Shown: piece after piece, positions 11,502-22,397 of the stretch | Position numbering within the stretch: position 1 is the first letter of the stretch | Layout of the letters: every line of letters begins with the position of its first letter | Notes under the pieces: generated by a model | The model's database searches: none | What the model saw: only the letters and a program-made list of their open reading frames with translations | Told to the model about the DNA's origin: nothing | Origin: Calliopum simillimum | Lineage: Eukaryota > Arthropoda > Insecta > Diptera > Lauxaniidae | Assembly: GCA_951812925.1 (NCBI GenBank) | Contig: OX638371.1 | Location: forward strand, 116,087,124 to 116,151,123 | Reading direction: 5' to 3' | DNA: 64,000 nt | Position numbers and translations under genes: made by a program

Positions 11502-14500
11502 ATGCATAAGATAACGAAGCTTCTGGTAAGTGATAGAGGAGACTTAAACTTAAAAAAAATTGCATTTGCTGCCAAACATCAGTTGTTATGTTTCAAAGGA
11601 GTCTCTCCAATTTTTTAAAATTCTTAACTTGGGAATTGATTTTTTAAATCACGATTCAAGATTCTGGAATAACCTTGATGATTACAATGAGAATCGGGAG
11701 CTTCTTAAAAGCTTAAAAGTTGTAAACGACGCAGCAGAAAGATCGATTTCTTTAATTACAGAATATGACATATTTATTAAGAAACAATGCAGAGGGAACT
11801 CAAAAAATGATGCAATTGGTGGAATCTAATATTAAAAAGTTTCCAACCGCAAATAAAAAAAATCTGTTTTCTAATAATAATTAAAAAATATTTCATCCCA
11901 ATCACGAATTCAAAACTGTAAAGCTATATATAATAAAAAAATCAGATTTCCCTACTACACTAGGAAATTATACTTTAGAATAAGTTTTTACAATAAGGGG
12001 ATACCTTTAATCTCGTAAACTCATAAACCATGAAAAACTCGAAAGTTTACGAGCTTGTTCTCAGGAACATACATTTGTTTGACAACAATCGCTCTCGTAC
12101 TTTTTCGAGGCTATTTAAGCATCGAATTTGCCTCAAAAGTCTTCGAGGCCTGGTAAACTTTTTTTTCATACAAATTTAGAAATTGTTTTTACGAGACTCG
12201 AAAGTTTTCGAGGTTTACGTGCTTTTTAAGGCTTTTACATGTTTAAAGGAATCCCCTTACTAAAAAAATTATATGAAAAGTTTTATATTCTGAGACGTAG
12301 ACATATATAAAAAAATCAGGATATAATGGGTCAAGATGATTCAGAAAGCTGTTTGCTGTATGATTTTATGGTGACCTTGGAAGAACAAGTTTTCTCCAAA
12401 ATAAAGATTTGGAGTTTCACAGTAGGGTGAAATTTGGAAAAAACAATTTTTGAGGGTTCTTTAGCTAATACTTAGAACAGCATGTCGTTGATTTTTAGTT
12501 CCATTTTTTTTTTAAATACCCTGATTCAAGAAGAAATATTTTGTATATCGTACGATTCGCCCCGAGCATTTCTGAGGTCGCAATAAAATAAAAACCGCAT
12601 CAACCTCAAACTTTGCATAGATCGACGTTGAGCCACCTCTAAACGACCTTCAAAAAAATTGAAAAAATCACAGCTCACTTTTTTGACCTCCTCTTGCAGA
12701 TTTTTGGGCGTACCTAATCCTGGAAATTCGAAAAACGATTTTTTTTTTGAATCAGTCTACTATATATGAACGCATATGTCCTCGATCTAGATACAAAATA
12801 TTTTTACAGTAATAAGTTGTGTTAAGGAGCTAAAGGGCTTTAAAATTTTGTCTAATCGGTAGGTAAGCGTTTCTTTGAATCAATTTTTTAAAGCCCTCTA
12901 GCGCATTAACTAGACTTTATACTATAAAAAATATTTTATATTTGGATCGAGTACTTATATAGGTATTTTATAATCAAATATTACTACAATCGGAAACATC
13001 ACGTGGAAAACCCCAATGTGCATAACTTCCCGCAAACATTGAGAGGACCCATTTTGATATGTTGTTCAGGGGAAAATTCTCTATCGATTGGTATAGATTT
13101 TATGTACCTTGGGAAATATCAAGTATATAGTCAGACTCTAATTTGACTGGTCTAGCATTAAATCTACAATTGAGTATAAATATGATCTGAATATTATGTC
13201 TAAGTTTCACATTGAGTATAAATATCATAATGTTATAAAAAAGTTTTTATTTTTTATTATCTTTTCAGATACCACCTCGATTATTAGGCCTTGCGCTGTT
13301 AATGTGCCTTATTGTTATTTTGCTGTCACAATCGATAGATAGTGCACAAGGTAAGTTGGTATTATTATTGTTTTACAAGTCGTAGGGACTAACAAAAGCT
13401 TGCTGGATTGGCTAGAAAAGAAACAGGAAAAATATTTATTTTTAATCACTTTAGATCCATTTATTATAATAATCCTCAAAATGGTGTTCTTGAAGCTTCC
13501 CATTTCTGAATAACCTGTTACATTTTTTTAAAAGCAATATCTCTTTCTCACTTAGCGAAAACCAGAAGAAGACTTCGGCGTCCAACTACTGCACCTGATG
13601 TGAAATCCGGCTCTGAAGAAATCACTTCATCGAAGAAAGTAACAAATGCACCTGATACTAATGTTGCCGATAAGCGAATTGACCAACAGACATCTTCATC
13701 TACGACAGTCCGACGCACACGAGTTCGTTCAAAGACAAAGCTGCGTAATAGTGGATCCACTGCAAAAGCCGGTGGCGCATTGGTGGCAAGTGGCTCCTCA
13801 ATAAAGGGCAAGAAGACAAAGGCCGATGATGGTGGAAAAAAGATTGTGTGCTATTACACAAACTGGTCGCAGTATCGCACAAAAATTGGCAAATTCGTTC
13901 CTGAGGACATACCTGCAGATCTATGCACACATATTATTTTTGCCTTTGGTTGGTTAAAAAAGAACAAGTTAAGTTCTTACGAATCGAATGACGAAACTAA
14001 AGATAATGTATCAGGCTTATACGACCGTATGATGAGTTTGAAGAAAGCAAACCCGAAGTTGAAGGTATGTGAATAAAGCTTTCATTAAAAGCTAAACTTG
14101 AAATAAACTTTTTAAAAAGTTTTTTTTTTGGAGTTAAGAGACTTTATACTTTTACATTCTTTAAGAAAAAGTTTTAAAACCTTGAAACTTTTTGATTTAA
14201 AAGTATAAGTTGGCACAAAACTTTTATTTCAGAAAATAAATGTTTTTGACCAATATACAGGGTGAATCGCATATGGTTACGAAGCCACTTGAAGGTAATA
14301 GAGGAGGCCTAGATTAACAAAAAATTGGCCGCCAAAGTCAAAAATTAAGTAAAAAAAAAGAAAATATAAGCCCTATAAAACAAATACACTCTTAAAAATC
14401 TTAGATAATTAGCTGAAAGTTTCTAATTAAAAAAGTTTTCTCCAAAGCGTTAGGGTGACTCAAGAAATTTGTTTATGCAATACAAGTCAGAAAATAAGTT

Positions 14501-17500
14501 TTAAACCTATAACTCGTCAGGGGTACATTTTAGACCGCCCCCCTCAGGTGCGATTTTTTGTTAGTCTAGGCCTCTTGTTTCTCCTCCCAGAAGCTTCGTA
14601 ACCTTATGCGATACACCCTGTATAAGAAAGTTTAAAAAAACTTGAACATTGACTTTTTAGATTGAACTTTTTATAAACTTTTATGCAAAAAAAGTATTCA
14701 AAAACTTTTCGAATAAAAGTTTCAAGGACTGAATTAAAAGAGATGGTAACGCTTAATTTTTAAAATTTTCCTAGGTTTTATTAGCTCTTGGCGGTTGGTC
14801 CTTTGGAACACAAAAGTTTAAAGACATGTCCGCTACACGTTATACACGACAAACTTTTATTTATTCAGCGATACCATTCTTGCGAAAACGTGACTTTGAT
14901 GGTCTTGATATGGATTGGGAATACCCTAAAGGATCAGATGACAAAAAGAACTTTGTTCTATTGTTAAAGGAATTGCGAGAGGCCTTTGAAGCAGAGGCAC
15001 AGGAACTTAAGAAGCCACGATTATTGCTAACCGCTGCTGTGCCCGTGGGGCCTGATAATGTCCGTGGTGGTTATGATGTCCCAGCTGTTGCAGGCTACTT
15101 AGATTTCATAAATTTAATGGCATATGATTTTCATGGAAAATGGGAACGTGAAACAGGACACAATGCACCATTATATGCACCTTCGACGGACTCTGAATGG
15201 AGAAAACAGTTATCAGTGGATCATGCCGCTAATTTGTGGGTTAAGCTTGGTGCACCTAAAGAAAAATTAATCATTGGTGGGTTTCATACTAATATGCAAA
15301 TGTAAATTTAAATCTTTGACATTGTGTTTTGAATTATGTTGTCCTTAGGAATGCCTACGTACGGCAGGTCATTCACTTTAACTGATACGGATAGGCATGG
15401 CCCAAATGCACCAGCTACTGGTGGAGGACGCGAAGGTATTTATACCAAAGAAAGCGGCTTCTTAGCGTACTATGAAATCTGTGAATTATTGCTGAATGGT
15501 GCCGTTTATGTATGGGATGAAGAAATGAAAGTTCCTTACATGGTTGATGGCGATCAGGTATGTTATACATAAGTATGTCTGATACAAGAGTGGGTGTTTA
15601 AAAAAGTAAAAATTTGTTTTTGGGACCACACCTCTGGAACTAATGTTAATTTGTTCCTGGAAAAATTCTCTATAATAATTTTTTTTTTTAAGGGCAGAGA
15701 TACTGAAGTAGTTTTTTGAGTTCTACTATGCGCAATTAATTAGAGCATGAGCAAAAGTTCAAAGTTAGACACCTTTCCATTAAAAAGGTCATGTGTAACA
15801 TATTCATCACGGAAGCTCTTACGTTTTCAAAATGATAATCTACATTTGACATTTACGCTAATTTTCCAACAGCCTTGTATCATAAAAACATATCATAATT
15901 ATGATAATTGATTAATCTATAACTTTTGTCCAGAGTAGATTAAAATCTGATCAATGCGAAGCGATATCTTCAAAGAAACCAGTTTTTATCTCTTGCTTTT
16001 AATATGTACCACGTAAACATTTGACCTTGCGTGATTAATGGAAAACTTGAAAGAACTTTTGTGCTAACTCTAGTTTTACGCAAAGAACAGGATATCAAAC
16101 AATTATTTTTTATCACCATAAAACGATCATTAGATTGGAATTTTGCATATGAAGCAAAACACGCCAAGTGTACCAGCTCAAATTTTTTTATCTCCGATTT
16201 CGCTCAAATTTGGCAATATGGTAGATCCAGTGTGCAAAAACAACAATCCAGGAGGATTCGGTCCTAGTACCATTTGTTGTTAAAATACAGGGTGTTGAAG
16301 TTGGCGTTTTCAGTCATTTTCATGAAAAGGGCGCTTTTTCAAAAATTTATAGCTTACACTAAGTTTGTAAATTGATAAATCTAAGTTACTGGTCCCATTC
16401 ATTTTGAAGAAACAGTTACCATCTTTAGAACAAAGTTCTAGTTAAAGGGTTAACCTTTTTATATAAGATGTACAATGCTTTTCCATGATTAATCTTAATG
16501 TTCTGAATTATTTTAATCAAGTGGGTCGGATTCGATGATGAGCGCGCTATTCGTGAGAAAATGCATTGGATAAAATCAAATGGCTTTGGTGGTGCCATGG
16601 TATGGACAATTGACATGGATGACTTTAAAGGCGAAGTTTGTGGCGGAAATGTTAAGTATCCACTTATTGGCGCAATGCGTGAAGAACTTTTGGGCATATC
16701 AAGGGGTAAGGAAGCCAAGGATGTTAACTGGACTGCGATTGCAGCAACTTTCGAGGATTTGGAAGAGGTAAAAGCAGTAGTTCATAAGCATTTTAAAAGT
16801 TTTATTTTTATGAAAATCACTTTGTTTTTTTTAGTTTGAAAAGCCCGAACCTATTAAGATTGCTGTTGAAGAAGTAATTAAGAAGGTTCGCAAGCCTTCT
16901 AAAAAACACAGGATTAAGGCTGGTCTCAATACGATTGAACAAAATAGTAAGTCAAATAGATTATTTTTAAGATTACAGTGCTGTAATTTTTGTTGCTTTT
17001 TTTTCTGCTTTTGTAGAAAGACCTGCACAAGTCTTTTGCTATTTGACTAGCTGGTCAGCCAAACGCCCAGGAGCTGGTAAATTTGAACCATCCAATATTG
17101 ATCCCAAGCTATGCACACACGTTGTTTATGCATTTGCAACATTGAAGGATCATAAGCTTAGTGAAGCTAGCGAGGATGATCCAGAAAACTATGAGCAAAT
17201 CATCGCTTTGCGCGATGCTAATCCAGATCTGCAAATTCTGCTGGCCATTGGTGGTTGGGCATTTGGTTCAACACCATTTAAAGAGCTGACTTCTAATGTT
17301 TTCCGTATGAATCAATTTGTTTATGAGGCCATCGATTTCTTGCGCGAGTATAAATTTAATGGGCTTGATGTGGATTGGGAATATCCCAGAGGCGCAGATG
17401 ATCGTACTGCTTATGTTAATCTGCTGCGGGAGTTACGTGTCGCATTCGAAGGTGAGGCCAAGTCTTCTGGCTTGCCGCGTTTGTTATTGACCGCGGCTGT

Positions 17501-18522
17501 CCCCGCATCATTTGAAGCTATTGCTGCTGGCTATGATGTTCCCGAGATTTCCAAATTCCTTGATTTTATTAATGTTATGACGTATGATTTCCACGGACAA
17601 TGGGAACGTACTGTCGGCCATAATTCACCACTGTTTCCACTCGAATCGACGACTGGCTATCAAAAGAAGCTAACTGTTGATTTCAGTGCAAGAGAATGGG
17701 TCAAACAGGGTGCACCTAAGGAGAAATTACTTATTGGTATGCCAACTTATGGGCGCTCCTTTGAATTGGTGAACGAAACACAATATGACATTGGTTCGCC
17801 AGCGTCCGATGGTGGTAAACCCGGCAAATTTACAAATGAAGCAGGATTCTTAAGTTACTATGAAGTTTGTTCATTTCTGGCGGCTGAAAATACTACCTTG
17901 GTATGGGACTCAGAACAGCAGGTGCCGTTTGCTTATCGTGGCAACCAATGGGTTGGCTTTGACGATGAAAGATCATTAAAAACAAAGGTAAGTGGGCTCA
18001 AAATTAGTGGATGTACAAAGTAAATAAAAAATTCTTTTATAACAGATGGAATGGCTTAAAGAGCAAGGATTTGGTGGCATAATGGTCTGGTCCATTGACA
18101 TGGATGATTTTTCAGGAAGATGTGGTAGTGGAAAATATCCCTTATTAAATTCATTAAACGATGAATTGAAGGGATATAAAGTTAGTTTAGAATATGATGG
18201 CCCCTATGAGTCGCATGGACCGCGTGGCGCATATACTACAAAAGATCGTAAGTGCATCGAGACAATTTTTAGCGTGTATTAACTTTATTAAACGTGTTGC
18301 TCTTACAATCCTTTAGCTCATGATGTCACTTGCGCAGAAGAAGATGGACATATAAGTTATCACAAGGATTGGCAGGACTGTACACACTACTATATGTGCG
18401 AGGGCGAACGAAAACATCACATGCCATGTCCTGCTAATTTGGTATTTAACCCAAATGAAAATGTTTGCGATTGGCCAGAAAACGTTGAGGGCTGCCATAC
18501 GCCAACAGAAGCTCCTGCCTAG
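11502..18522 (+). CDS. Cht7: Chitinase 7 (group III, two GH18 domains plus CBM14)
   Basis: Coding exons: 11502-11525, 13269-13350, 13556-14064, 14775-15276, 15349-15557, 16522-16767, 16835-16946, 17017-17987, 18046-18247, 18317-18522. All have GT/AG borders and matching phases, giving 3063 nt or 1020 residues. The eight-codon first exon (MHKITKLL) joins in phase to a hydrophobic stretch (about residues 9-30) that I read as a signal anchor. A Ser/Thr/Lys-rich stem follows. GH18-1 starts near residue 131 with DGLDMDWE at 247-254 (catalytic Glu254). GH18-2 starts near 563 with NGLDVDWE at 676-683, so Asn replaces the first Asp of the DxxDxDxE motif. A C-terminal CBM14 has six Cys (958, 974, 980, 990, 1003, 1012). 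This domain order and length fit insect group III chitinases, which help organise newly made chitin at the apical surface. AATAAA follows 22 nt after the stop. The start is inferred from the N-terminal exon; 5' UTR exons are not placed. Confidence 0.93.
11560..11829 (+). pseudogene. Fragment of a repeated arthropod protein in Cht7 intron 1
   Basis: The frame contains [12 protein letters not shown], a W-N-N-L-D-D-Y block and [17 protein letters not shown]. The pattern VVNDxAERxxxLI, preceded by FLxxDxxxW, recalls C-terminal regions of multi-copy uncharacterised arthropod proteins that I associate with mobile-element families. The frame lacks a convincing start, lies wholly in an intron and ends abruptly, so I read it as a degraded fragment. 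The family link is from memory and not checked. Confidence 0.35.
11995..12258. mobile_element. MITE in Cht7 intron 1, AAGGGGAT-ACCTTTAA ends
   Basis: AAGGGGATACCTTTAA at 11995 is complementary, with one mismatch and a one-base shift, to TTTAAAGGAATCCCCTT ending at 12258. The interior has several CTCGTAAACT-type blocks in both orientations. A related smaller element occurs at 38196-38336. Noncoding, about 264 bp. Confidence 0.6.
12782..12952. repeat. 171 bp hairpin in Cht7 intron 1
   Basis: TCGATCTAGATACAAAATAT on the left pairs with ATATTTTATATTTGGATCGA on the right, and AAAGGGCTTTAAAA pairs with TTTTTTAAAGCCCT near the centre. It looks like a small foldback insertion with moderate divergence between the arms. 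Confidence 0.5.
14258..14620. mobile_element. Tc1/mariner-type MITE in Cht7 intron 3
   Basis: The 363 bp element has terminal inverted repeats CAGGGTGAATCGCATA at the left and TATGCGATACACCCTG at the right, each flanked by TA. TA duplication and CAGGGTG ends are typical of mariner-derived MITEs (family knowledge). The interior repeats the inverted pattern (GGTTACGAAGC and GCTTCGTAACC). No transposase frame. Confidence 0.75.
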
Positions 18523-18543
18523 AAGCAAAGCAAAGCTGTAATT

Positions 18544-18549
18544 AATAAA
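18544..18549 (+). promoter_or_regulatory. Poly(A) signal of Cht7
   Basis: AATAAA lies 22 nt past the Cht7 stop codon, in the expected orientation. Confidence 0.65.
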
Positions 18550-19460
18550 ATGTATTTGATCAAGCAAAGTATATATTGTATGTATATGTAATTACTTAAT
18601 TCTATTTAACTAAAAATGTTTCCTGACGCTTGATTTTAACATGATGTACTTTTTCAGTAAATAACTCAAAAAGCTGTTATATTTTAAGATAAATTAAAGC
18701 AATTTTTATTTTTTATTAATAAGTTTTAAGTTAAAAGCTAGAATGTATTATCCATCTTGTTGCATCAAAAAAGATTCCAAATATGTAAAAAAAATCTTTC
18801 AAAGTTTAGTTTGCTGTCAGTTTTATTATACTTCTGTGTGCATTCTTTGCCGATTTTATTGTTTTGTTATTTCTTTTATTTTTTTTGTTCAAATTCTAAC
18901 AATAATTTTTTTCAAAATATAAAAAAAACTTGTATTTTTCTAAAGATATCGAACTTTAAACAAAATAAAAATATATAGAAGAATTCTTTTATATATAGAT
19001 ACTGTGATAAAAGTCGGAATTTTGGAGTATTTCAAATTCAAATGCCACGATATTTCCGTCTCCACGCCTCATCATATGTTTGTTACCTATTATTTTAAAA
19101 ACATTTTCGGTGAAAAGACATACAAAATTTTAAAATCAAACGTAATCTATTCAATTTATGTATATAAAATTGCTTATATGAAAACCCAATGTAACGATTT
19201 GGTGCAAAATATACCGAACCGATTTTAATAATTTTTTTTTAAAAACGTTCTGCGTGTAATAAGAAATAGGATTGTATACTTATTTTTTTGGTTTTTCAAG
19301 GATGAACCCTTTTTTTTTAGTATGAAGTTGTTGAAAAAAAAAAATGCAATGCTTGCATAAAAATGATCGTTTGCATTTCAGTCGCTATAGCGTGCTGCGC
19401 CATGAGTTATGTGTTGTTGTTGTCTTTTCCGTCTCTTTTCTGTATTTATTGTTTTTTTTT
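18550..19460. other. Intergenic, no gene seen
   Basis: AT-rich spacer between Cht7 and a Helitron-like element. Open frames at 18757-18978 and 19004-19228 are biased, motif-free runs rich in Phe, Ile and Lys. Confidence 0.5.
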
Positions 19461-20288
19461 ATACCCTACACCCAGGGTATATTCACTTTGTCCTTCCGTT
19501 TGTAACGCAGAGAAGGAGGCGTGGCAGGTATAGAAAAGTATATATATTCTTGATCAGCGTCACCTCCTGAGTCGATATAGCCATGTCCGTCTGTCTGGCT
19601 GGCTGGCTGGCTGGGTGGCTGGCTGGCTGGCTGGCTGGGTGGCTGGCTGGCTGTGTGTTGAAATACACTTTTTGGGAAAACTGAGCAAGATAATTCAATG
19701 AAATTTGGTACACTGCCTCCGTCATCAAAGTTAGCTCGGGGGATTGAAAATGAGCAAAATCGGTCAACGGACACGCCTACCGCCCATACAAAAATTATAT
19801 TCAAAATGCAATTTTAGGAGTATTTTTCACGACAATGCAACCACAATACATATAAGTACTACTAATTGTAAGCGCAAGCTCTGATAAAAATTTGAGCGAA
19901 TTCGGACAAGAGGGCGTGGTACCTCCCATATAAGCAGAAGCTTCAAAACGCTATACTGAAAGCGTTTTTTGAGATATTCGAACCAAATTTGACTCAGACA
20001 CTAAGAATTATAAATGAAAGCTCTCAGCAAAAACCGGGTGAAATCGGAAAAGGAGGCATGGCACCTCCCATGTAAGCAAAAGTTTCAAAATGCTATACTG
20101 AAAGAGTTTTTTGAGATAATCCAATTAAATTTCACTCTGACACTAAAAACTATAAATGCAAGCTCTGAACAAAAACTGGGTGTACTCGGACAAGAGGGCG
20201 TGGCACCTCCCATATAAGCAAACTTTTCAAAATACTGCAGTGTAGGGTATTTATTTTTTGGCCAGGCCAAAATTTACACCCTTACTAG
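19461..20288 (+). mobile_element. DINE-1-like nonautonomous Helitron, copy 1
   Basis: The 5' end ATACCCTACACCCAGGGTAT forms a subterminal palindrome. It is followed by TTTGTAACGCAGAGAAGGAG, AAGTATATATATTCTTGATC and GAGTCGATATAGCCATGTCC, a block order I recognise from Drosophila DINE-1/INE-1. A CTGG microsatellite lies at about 19593-19650. Four or so diverged modules with GCGTGGCACCTCCCATATAA follow. The 3' end has a hairpin TTTTGGCCAGGCCAAAA (20257-20273) and terminates near CTAG at 20285-20288. A second copy is at 52962-53827. Noncoding. Confidence 0.7.
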
Positions 20289-20339
20289 TTATTCTTGATG
20301 TTGTGTTATTGATGAGAGCAAAAATTAGAGTGATTTCGT

Positions 20340-21540
20340 CAGTGATGCCAACTCAATATTTTCAATATTTTTGGACTTTTAACGATGTTTTACATGTTTT
20401 TCAATATTTTTCAATTCTTTTTGACTTTTTTCGATATTTTGGATGTTTTTCGAAACACTTGGACTTTGACCGATTTCTTCGATGCACATATTTCACTATT
20501 TTTCGAAACTTTTGATTTTGTTTTGATATATTGGATGTTTTGTTTTTTAGACTTTTACCGATTTCTTCAATGTGTTTCAATATTTTTCAAAACTTTTGGG
20601 CTTTTACCGATATATAGGATGTTTTTCGACATTTTTGGACTTTAACCGATATTTTTCTATAAACTTGGACTTTACCGATTTCTTCGTTGTGTTTCAATAT
20701 TTTCCGAAATTTTTGGACCCTTTTCGATATATTGAATATTTTTCGATATATATATTTGGACTTTCACCAATTTCTTAAATGTTTTCCAATAATTTTGGAC
20801 TTTTACCGATGTAGGATGTTTTTCGACATTTTTGTACTTCTACCGATATTTTGTACGTTTTGTCGAACAAATTTTTTTTTATTTCACTATTTTTCGAAAC
20901 TTTTGAACTTCTTTCGATATATGTATTAGATGTTTTTCGATAAATGTATGTGAACTGTTACCGATATATAGGATGTTTTTTGATACACTTGGACATTATC
21001 CGATTTCTTCGATGTGTTTCAATGTTTTTCGAAACTTTTGGACCTTTTTCGATATATTGGATCTCTTTCGCTTTATTTGGACTTTTACTGATTTTTTTAT
21101 GTATAGTATTTATTGATTTGAATCGTTCGCATAGAAGAACTTAATTTTTAACATGCCACTTATTCATAATAATAACAATCAAGTATTATTATTATTATTC
21201 CTTCGATGTTTTCCAATACTTTTGGTCTTTTACCGATTTTAGTATGTTTTTCAAAACTTTTGGACTTTTACCGATATTTTGGATGTTTTTCGTTATATTT
21301 GGACAGTTATCTATACTTAAGATGTTCTTCTATGCTTTTAGACTTTTGCCGATATTTTAGATGTTTTTCGATACATTTGGGCTTTTACCGATTTCTTCGG
21401 TGTATTTGGATACTTTTGGACATTTATCGACATTCTGGACGTTTTTCCATAAAATTTAACTCTTACCGATTTCTTCAATGTATTTTTTAATATTTTGCGA
21501 TACTTTTGGAATTTTACCGATAAAATAAATATATCGGAGC
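20340..21540 (+). repeat. Minisatellite of about 31-60 bp units
   Basis: More than 20 diverged units follow the pattern TTTTTGGACTTTTACCGAT, then ATnTTGGATG or TTCTTCGATG, then TTTTTCGAAAC. Spacing between successive ACCGAT boxes varies from about 31 to 60 bases. All six-frame open frames here are by-products of the repeat. An unrelated AT-rich patch interrupts the array near 21110-21200. Confidence 0.8.
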
Positions 21541-21584
21541 ATCTGTTTTCGTTATTAGCTTTTTTGTGCAATCTGGCTTTTTAT

Positions 21585-21617
21585 TAAAACCCGTACAACG
21601 CCGGGTAAAACAGCTAG
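21585..21617 (+). mobile_element. Candidate Helitron 3' terminus
   Basis: ACCCGTACAACGCCGGGT forms a short GC-rich hairpin 7 bases upstream of CTAG at 21614-21617. A CCCG/CGGG hairpin just before a CTRR end is a recognised feature of insect Helitrons. It directly follows the minisatellite, so the array may be the interior of this element. The matching 5' end was not located. Confidence 0.5.
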
Positions 21618-21855
21618 TTCTTCGTATAATATTTTATTAGATGTAAAAAGAGTGCAAATTAAATTAAATAATCCAATATGAAGAATTTTCACTGACGCGC
21701 AATCCAAATAAAAATCCATTACATACACAATTGTCTAAGAAAACAAATATATTAACTACTACCGTTGCCCGCGTTGGGCGCCATTTATTTTTCCAAGAGG
21801 GTTATTCAGAACAAAAACCACAAACTAGCTCTCCCTGCCCACTTCACTAGGTATA

Positions 21856-22095
21856 TCGATACGTCCAACGTATAAGTTGGTAACTCGAAAATCGCAGTTT
21901 TTTGTTATGATAATTTTTTTTTTGGATGAAAACCTATAGAAAATAAACTTAGGATGTAACTTAAAAAATAGCTCTCAGCTCTTCAAATTACAAGCTATAG
22001 GTATCCAAACTTGACATAAGATGGGGCATGGCGCAGATTGCGAAAAGTTCTATCCTGTAAAAAGTTGGTAACTCATGTTGGATGCATCGTACTTA
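21856..22095 (+). repeat. Repeat copy left of the 391-aa gene
   Basis: It contains ATCGATAC, TCCAACGTATAAGTTGGTAA, CTCGAAAATCG and later TAAAAAGTTGGTAACTCA followed by GATGCATCG. The same blocks in the same order but opposite orientation occur at 24780-24926. This copy carries about 90 extra bases in the middle. Confidence 0.6.
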
Positions 22096-22397
22096 AATAG
22101 CGCCCCATATGTGACTTGCCTATGTGATTTAAGCAGTTAGATGTTGTAATATTTGCAAATCGCTGGACAAATAGAGAAAGTGGTAAAAATTCATAAAATT
22201 CTTTAATAAAAGGATTTCCGTTAAAAAATTTACATTGGTTCTGAGTTTTTCATTTAAAATGAAAGTCATTTGAACAAAACACGAAATAATTTATAAATAT
22301 ATTTAATATCTTTGGTACTTCAATTCTGCATTACGAGCAGTAGTAACTTTGTTCTGAGCTGCACCCTCCTTTGACGAGTGGATCAACTTCAACCAAT

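Noticed and set aside
13548..13930. Two minus-strand frames over Cht7 exon 3
   Set aside because: They are antisense to an exon with a clear GH18 sequence and consistent splice phases.
16286..16420. A second mariner-type MITE in Cht7 intron 5, from TACAGGGTGTTGAAG
   Set aside because: Only one end is visible; no complementary CACCCTGTA end was found in the intron, so no element is called.
19466..19804. Minus-strand frames rich in Pro-Ala-Ser-Gln repeats, like a repetitive secreted protein
   Set aside because: They are translations of the CTGG microsatellite inside the DINE-like Helitron; the second copy at 52962 has lost most of the run.
20258..21571. Several overlapping Phe/Asp/Ile/Leu-rich open frames that look like membrane proteins
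   Set aside because: They are by-products of the minisatellite units; every frame shows the same repeat and none has a start context or splice partner.
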